This document shows positions 34,001-39,233 of a stretch of 39,233 bases of DNA, piece after piece (position 1 is the stretch's first letter; every line of letters begins with the position of its first letter). Below the pieces are notes generated by a model. That model did no database searches, was not told the DNA's origin, and worked only from the letters and a program-made list of their open reading frames with translations. The position numbers and the translations under genes were made by a program. This DNA comes from Plantago elongata (taxonomy: Eukaryota > Streptophyta > Magnoliopsida > Lamiales > Plantaginaceae): contig JAYMSP010000903.1 of assembly GCA_036897095.1 (NCBI GenBank), positions 1 to 39,233 of the forward strand, read 5' to 3'.

Positions 34001-34247
34001 TACTCCCTCCGTCTCAGGTTTTATCTTTTCGTGGATTCAGACACATATTTTAATAGAAAAGTAGATAACATATGAGAGATAATGATAAAGTAGGAAATAT
34101 AGTGTTAAAGTAGTAAAAATAGTGAATAAAGTAGGAAATATAGTGTATAAATTAGGAGATATAATTTTCATTTAACATATGAGAAATGAAATTGGGACGG
34201 ACAAAAACGGAATGCGGGAAGATGAACTTGGGGCGGAGGAATTAAGT
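34001..34247. mobile_element. Stowaway-type MITE (Tc1/mariner)
   Basis: The left end tactccctccgtctcagg and right end ggggcggaggaattaagta form the Stowaway terminal inverted repeat (ctccctccgt) with TA at the borders. Internal gggacggacaaaaacggaa is also typical. The middle holds several aaagtaggaaatatagtgt-like units. It encodes no protein. Confidence 0.85.
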
Positions 34248-34284
34248 ATTATTGATGATATATTTTATCGATAATAAGAATTGT

Positions 34285-34444
34285 TGTAACGCCCAGACCA
34301 CTAATGGGCCGAAACCCGATCCATTGGACCGGCAAGGTTACGCATGACTGTACCACCTTTCGATATCTTGTCTGCTCTGGACCGAAGCCCGCATGAATTT
34401 ATTTTTATTTTTCAAAATGCCTCATACCATAGGTGAGTGGTGAG

Positions 34445-34496
<52 letters not shown>

Positions 34497-34539
34497 CATC
34501 CCTTCTACTCAGAAGCGATGTAGAATGTTGGGTGTTACA
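34285..34539 (+). mobile_element. LTR-like fossil (solo-LTR or TRIM type)
   Basis: The segment begins tgtaacgccc and ends gggtgttaca, matching the short TG..CA inverted ends of an LTR, and is about 255 bases long. It contains an AC microsatellite. No coding part is attached, so a solo LTR or TRIM remnant is likely; age is unknown. Confidence 0.5.
34449..34494. repeat. (AC)23 microsatellite
   Basis: An uninterrupted AC run of 46 bases lies inside the LTR-like element. It is probably highly polymorphic. Confidence 0.95.
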
Positions 34540-34613
34540 ATAATAGTTGTAATATTTAAAAAAATGTTTACCTTTTATATTTTAGATTTCCTTTAATAAA
34601 ACTTGTAATGGAC

Positions 34614-34660
34614 GAATTATATATATATGTTCCTTAGTATATTATATATCATATACACCA
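34614..34660 (+). promoter_or_regulatory. TATA-rich promoter of the S-protein homolog
   Basis: Stretches attatatatatatgtt and tatattatatatcatata lie 40-85 bases before the ATG at 34700, followed by a CA-rich leader (cacacaatccacacacaca). This fits a TATA-type promoter with a short leader. Confidence 0.45.
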
Positions 34661-34699
34661 CACAATCCACACACACACTATACTTGATTTCTGGAAGTC

Positions 34700-35161
34700 A
34701 TGATTCATGATATTGAAGTGAAATGTGTCATGGTACTTACTCTCATACTTGTAGCCAACATCATTGAAACTGAATCATGTCTCTTCAGAAATAAGGTTTA
34801 TATTAACATTATAAATAGGCTACCTGGAGAGGAGGATTTGTTATTGCGTTGTGCATCCGGAGATGATGATCCCGAGTACCGATACATCGGAAAGGATGTT
34901 CTTTTCACCTTAAAGTTTTGTCCCGTGGCTTCCACCATATATTGGTGCCATCTTTTTTGGAGGAATAATGAACGGTCTTTTGATGTTTACAAAGATGAGG
35001 ATAGATTTTACTGTCATGATGATTCATGTGATTATGAGGCCAGGGGCGATGGTATTTATTACACAGAAGGATGGCCTCCCAAGGATTTCTTCTTCAAGTA
35101 TGGGTGGATTACACATACAAAAGCAATGAGTCAGGCCCCTAATAAGCCTCGACTCATGTAA
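34700..35161 (+). CDS. S-protein homolog (plant self-incompatibility protein S1 family), secreted
   Basis: A single-exon frame of 153 residues. A hydrophobic N-terminus (VMVLTLILVANIIETESC) serves as signal peptide; Met11 is an alternative start. The mature part shows the S1 family pattern (PF05938): VYINIINRLPGEEDLLLRC (Cys51), ASGDDDPEYRYIGKDVLFTL, YWCHLFWRNNERSFDVYKDE (Cys83), then Cys105 and Cys110 in CHDDSCDYEARGDGIYY. Four such cysteines usually form two disulfides. Family members are small secreted beta-sandwich proteins; the poppy ones are stigma determinants of self-incompatibility, and most others are of unknown function. The last 20 residues or so (ITHTKAMSQAPNKPRLM) look like an extra tail beyond the usual domain end. 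Lack of introns is normal. The gene lies alone among transposon remnants but appears intact. Confidence 0.88.
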   Translation: MIHDIEVKCVMVLTLILVANIIETESCLFRNKVYINIINRLPGEEDLLLRCASGDDDPEYRYIGKDVLFTLKFCPVASTIYWCHLFWRNNERSFDVYKDEDRFYCHDDSCDYEARGDGIYYTEGWPPKDFFFKYGWITHTKAMSQAPNKPRLM

Positions 35162-35904
35162 TCATTCTTCATCGATTGAATTAAACAATATAATAAATCT
35201 TCTAATAAACTTTAAAAGTGTCATATTACTTTTACAATTTGTTTAACGCTTTTCTCTATCACTTTTAGCACTTTTACAATGGCTTCGACACTTGTTCTTT
35301 TTTTTCAAATTTTCAGCCACGACTCAATTTGTTAATCGTTGTTCGGTTTTTCTACCTTAGTCTATTGTCCATATTGCCTTCATCCATTAACTAATCGGTA
35401 CAAATGATGCCTTCTTTAAATCCATAATCGTCTTTATATAACCCCTCAAATCGGTTTATGTTGTCTTGCCCAACACACTACCTGCCTACACAACCACGAC
35501 ACCCCAAAATCAGATACTCTCAAAGTATTACTTACTCAATTCGACTCTGCTTACCTTACCATCTACTTTAGCTTTATTTTCAAGTATTTAGAATACGATT
35601 GAATTTAATACAAACTTTACTATTGTATTTTTCACCACTTATAACAATCGTGTTTTGTGTATTTATTTGTTATTATTGTTAGGAATTAGATTATTACTAG
35701 GTTGCAATTGATTTTAGACCATTGTTGGAGTGCGGGGCGAAATCCTTCCGATGGATAACGTCAATAGGTTGTTTGTTGATATGTTCACAATATGCTCTCT
35801 CGTTGTCGCTCCATACAGGGATTTAGTTATCACAGTCATGTATCCCCTATCAGCCTGTTCTATTTATGCATTTTGCTCATTCTCGCTCATGCTTATCATT
35901 GGTT

Positions 35905-36025
35905 ATTGTAGTTAAAATTGATTCATGCAAGTCTGATAGATCTATCTTTTATTGTTGTAGTTGAAATTGATTTATACATGTCTGATAGATCTATCTTTTG
36001 TTATTGCAGTTGAAATTGATTGTTT
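35905..36025 (+). repeat. 49-bp tandem repeat, about 2.4 copies
   Basis: ttgtagttaaaattgatt at 35906, ttgtagttgaaattgattt at 35955 and ttgcagttgaaattgatt at 36004 start successive units, each of the first two continuing through gtctgatagatctatctttt. Confidence 0.85.
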
Positions 36026-36049
36026 GAACTTTTTTCCAATTGAAGTTTT

Positions 36050-36130
36050 TTGAGCTGAATCGAATTAAACTCATTTAAAATAAGATATAAATTATAACTA
36101 ATTCGAACTGAACTGAATTGAATTTAATAT
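36050..36130. repeat. gaactgaactgaatt-rich dispersed repeat, copy 3
   Basis: gagctgaatcgaattaaact, tataaattataac and cgaactgaactgaattgaat parallel the two stretches in the glycosyltransferase intron. Confidence 0.5.
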
Positions 36131-37029
36131 ATCATACAATATTAGTACCAATACTGAATATAATATATAATACAATATTAGTACTAATATACGGTGGGTC
36201 TAGATGTTTGGATCAATGCATCCGTATTTTTGAATTGTATTCTCCTCGTCCTAATTAATTTCACTCGGGTGGAAGCTATGCTACCTACAAGTCATAACAA
36301 TAAATACAAAATATAAAGATAACATTGTCACTAAAATAAACATTTTTACTTTTTTAATATATTTTTATTATATGCAATTTCTATTTCAGTTTAAAGGTAC
36401 ACACCAATATGAGAAACTCTTATAAAAATTCATGGTTTGTGAGAGTCTTGTGAGAGTCCTACATTATTATATACTAATTGTACATTTTTATATTTTTACA
36501 ACTTCAACAAAAATTCAACGTACAATTATTATGTAATAATATATAATTTGTAAAAATACATAAAATACATAAAAGTTTACAATCTACATAAAATATCATA
36601 CAATTAACATAAATAATGCAGGACTCTCTCAAATTATAAACTGTGGTAAGTTTTTGTACGTTAATATAATATATAAAGCTCCTTAACACGGAGAGGGTAT
36701 ATGTATATATTATAGTCTGAGATTGTTGATACTCTTCGACAAACTGCTTTTTCAAATAATGAATACCATTCGGAATGCACTTTCTAAAAGAATATAATTT
36801 AAACTTAGGTAATGCTTTTCTATTAACATTGACTTATGAATCTTTTTGGTTGCTTCTAAATTTTCTTCAATAACGAGAAAAACATATTGTGAATTTTAAC
36901 AACAGAAGATCACTATAAAATATATTGACATGTATTCTATTATAAGCACCGTGTTGAATGTGGTGCTTAAATTCTAGTTTCATAATAAGTATTATTATAT
37001 AGACTACTAATTATAGTTATAGAGAAAAA

Positions 37030-38054
37030 GGCATCAATGATCCTACTGTTTGAGTCAATGGTGGCAGTACAACATTTGTCTCCCCTATGACATTTAGTCC
37101 TATAGCTTTAAAATCATGGCGTGAATTTACTTTTTAACAAATTTGACCAAAAATGCTGACGTGTCTCGGTGGTCAACTTAGTCAACTCATATTCCGATTA
37201 AAGAAAAGAAAATTAAATTCAATGGTACTACTGTTTGAATTAATGGCGCACGCAGTACCACAATTTTCTCCTTGAGACATTTAATCCAATAGTTTCAAAA
37301 TTATGGTGTCGAAAGTACTTTCTAACAAATTTTACTAAAAATGTTGACGTAGCCAACTCATATTCTGATTAAAGAAAAAAAAAATTAAATTCAAAAATAC
37401 AAACATGTAAAAGAAAAATATAATTTGTAATTCAAAATTTACAGTGTAATAAAAATATATTAATTAAAAAAATTGGCAAATGTATTTTTCTCCAACAAAA
37501 AACGGTAAATCGGTAAAATTCAAGGAAATAAAAAAGAAAAACCCATTAGAAAAACCAAATTAGGTAAATCACAAAATTCACATAAAAAAGAAAAACCCAC
37601 TTCAAATTAATTAAAACAAAACAAAAATTGATAAATGGGTTTTTATCTAGAAATTGATTAACAAAATAAAGAACAAAAACTCTTTCTCAAAAATTAACGT
37701 ATTTATCGATTTTTTAAAAATTAACGTTAGATGTGTAATTTATTTATCAAAATTTTAAATTACAAATTGTACATTCCTTTATTCTTGTTTTTAAATTTTT
37801 TTTAATTCAATTTTTATTTTCTTTAATCAGAATATGAGTTGGCAATTGAGTTGATCAAGTTTACTAGTTGACCAATGTCAGGATGTCATTGATTTGAGTT
37901 GGCAATTGAGTTGATCTGAATATGAGTTGGCATGTTAGCATTTTTAGTTAAATTTGTCAAAAAGTCCTTCGACACTATGATATTAAAATTATAGGACAAT
38001 ATGTCACAGGGGAGAAAAATGTGATACTGCGTACATTATATGTCCTAAAGGGCA
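37030..38054. mobile_element. Non-autonomous element with long inverted arms
   Basis: The left arm (37030-37200, with a second, direct copy at 37221-37395) reads tttgtctcccctatgacat, cctatagctttaaaatcat, aatttgaccaaaaatgctga, caactcatattccgattaaa. The reverse complement of 37815-38045 gives tttttctcccctgtgacat, cctataattttaatatcat, aatttaactaaaaatgctaa and caactcatattctgattaaa in the same order. The middle is A/T-rich without coding potential. This is a foldback or MULE-like MITE layout; the superfamily is not determined because no clear target duplication was found. Confidence 0.75.
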
Positions 38055-38080
38055 TGACCATTGGTGCATTTCTCCCTCTT

Positions 38081-38252
38081 TCTCACGATACATCAAGCAG
38101 TGCCCAAGTATCCTCAACACTGGTTGCAATATCTCCCATGACATATAAATTCTTACTCTTCTGGTCTCCTCCAAGTTTCGGTCAACGGTGATCACATTCT
38201 CTGCCTAAACCAAATGTTACAGAATTCACAAAACTCGATTTTGACCCAATTT
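38081..38252 (+). repeat. Dispersed direct repeat, copy 2
   Basis: It matches 33031-33200: acatcaagcagtgccc, cctcaacactggttgcaata, ctcctccaa and accaaatgttacagaattc. It begins just after the inverted-arm element. Confidence 0.8.
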
Positions 38253-38439
38253 ATAATTGTGAAATTTTACTAAAATAGAGCTCCATAGCCACATTGACTA
38301 TTTGTGCCCGCATGGTGGATCGGACGGTCCCATGTGGGTCAAGGCTCAGGGTGGTCACGGCTAGGTGGAGCTCGGTTGAGCTATTTTTTGTCACTTGTTA
38401 GATGCTCGAATGGGAGAGGTCCGCGATGCTTTCGGAATT

Positions 38440-38680
38440 GGCCTGGCCGTTCCTAATTGCGGCCTCACTCGCAAAGATGGCGAGGAGGACGGGTTCAAAC
38501 CCGGCTAGCTAGGGGTTTGTTGCTATGTTATCAAAACCGGTGGGTCAATCCGGTTTTGTATTCGGAAGGCTTGCCGGGTCGAAAACCTCAAAAACTCGAA
38601 AAAGATCGGTTATCCAAAAAAACCGGGAAACTCGGTAAAAACCCGGCCAAAACCGGGTTAAACCAGTTTCAATAATTAAA
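38440..38680. repeat. ccggtt/aaccggg-rich repeat region
   Basis: The stretch is dense in ccggtt, ccgggt, aaaccgg and related motifs in both orientations, and has a B-box-like gggttcaaacccgg at 38491-38504. Such motif clusters occur in subterminal regions of plant DNA transposons such as hAT elements. No transposase is visible. The open frame 38457-38675 follows the repeat and is not considered a gene. Confidence 0.4.
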
Positions 38681-38699
38681 CAAAAAGACCTGATCGCCT

Positions 38700-39233
38700 A
38701 AACTAAATCCATTCATTTACCATCATTTCTTCTTGTAGTAGAGCTGGGGAGAAAGATTTCATTCACAAAGCAAGAATTCAAAAATGGTTTCTAGTGATAG
38801 GAGAAAATCCATACTGTTGCTACTCTCTGTAGATCCTTAAAAGAAAGAAGAAGGAGAAATAAAATAGAAGAAATTGAAGCAGGCGGCTAGTGCATTGGGA
38901 GGAAGAATAGACGATGAGAATGAATAGCCGAACTATAGAAGTATTTTTATTATTTTTTGAGAGTTATAGAAGTAGAAATTTAGGTCAAGTGGATTTGTTT
39001 GCATTTTAGATGTAAAAGAGTGTTTTATTAATGCAAAAGGTTGTCATGTACGGTCCCGGAGTTTAGTTGGCGGAGCATGCATGAGACTTGAGCTGCAGAA
39101 GGTTACGAACAAATTACTTTTATGACATGATAGTTCAACAGATTATGAGTTTAATTCTTTAAAATAAATGATTACATTTTTTATAAACAAATATTATATT
39201 AATGATTGTTTTATATATATATATATATATATA
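38700..39233. other. Unassigned right end of the window
   Basis: No gene is supported. A short frame starting MVSSDRRKSILLLLSVDP at 38784 ends after 18 codons. A SINE-like tail is possible near 39090-39180 (gattatgagtttaattcttt). The window closes in a TA microsatellite (about 39212-39233). Confidence 0.3.

Larger units (their letters stand above)
35162..37029. other. AT-rich spacer with minor repeats
   Basis: No supported gene. It includes a 49-bp tandem repeat (35905-36025), a gaactgaactgaatt-type stretch (36050-36130) and a small duplicated motif around 36140-36190 (gtaccaatact/gtactaatata). The open frame at 35730-35915 is hydrophobic by chance and not recognised. Confidence 0.4.

Noticed and set aside
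35730-35915. 61-codon hydrophobic frame
   Set aside because: It has no recognisable motif, ends inside a tandem repeat and has no supporting promoter or splice context.
38491-38504. tRNA-like B box (gggttcaaacccgg)
   Set aside because: No acceptor stem, anticodon arm or A box could be matched around it; it is a palindromic part of the repeat region.
38457-38675. 72-codon frame rich in basic residues
   Set aside because: Its sequence follows repeated ccggtt/aaccggg motifs, so it is repeat-derived.
1-39233. CRISPR arrays, operons, bacterial-type ribosome binding sites, riboswitches
   Set aside because: The genes are intron-containing plant genes. The direct repeats lack regular spacers, and no prokaryotic signals are expected or seen.

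Overview
The window is nuclear DNA from a flowering plant, most likely a eudicot. The evidence is the gene content (RABC-type Rab GTPase, SKU5-similar proteins, a ZAT5-type zinc finger, a chloroplast limit dextrinase, a plant S1/S-protein homolog), short GT-AG introns in AT-rich DNA, and the repeats (L1-type LINE, tRNA-type SINEs, a Stowaway MITE). An asterid is possible, but I cannot place the species.

Layout. 1-1341 (+): the 3' four exons of a RABC GTPase; the 5' part lies outside the window. 2529-4918 and 6502-9363 (+): a tandem pair of SKU5-similar genes. They share nearly all exon boundaries and all splice phases; one encodes a plain secreted protein and the other ends in a Pro-rich linker and a GPI-type tail. 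10139-11092 (-): an intronless ZAT5-type C2H2 repressor, tail-to-tail with the second SKS gene. 11093-16886: AT-rich spacer with a dispersed repeat, a SINE-like copy and an internally deleted LINE (-). 16887-21327 (+): a three-exon DUF266/GT77-type glycosyltransferase whose 3.3 kb second intron has been enlarged by local duplications. 21942-30437 (-): a complete 28-exon limit dextrinase (pullulanase-type debranching enzyme) gene. Every exon junction can be traced, giving a 946-residue protein with a transit peptide and all four GH13 motifs.

30438-39233 is accessory DNA. It holds a 5S-rRNA-derived tandem repeat, a dead Alba-type gene copy, a diverged G-tract tandem repeat, SINE and Stowaway copies, an LTR-like fossil with an (AC)23 tract, an element of about 1 kb with long inverted arms, and a repeat pair 5,050 bp apart. 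One apparently intact small gene sits inside it: a secreted S-protein homolog at 34700-35161 (+).

The genes do not form a pathway. The SKS proteins and the glycosyltransferase are cell-wall or secretory proteins, limit dextrinase works in plastid starch metabolism, and the others are regulators or signalling proteins. I found no convincing new biological system. The observations most worth a second look are the 5S-derived repeat, the G-tract repeat, the inverted-arm element, the 5 kb-spaced repeat and the isolated S-protein gene. Exon coordinates were read by eye from splice signals, checked for phase, and compared with remembered family sequences; no alignment was run.
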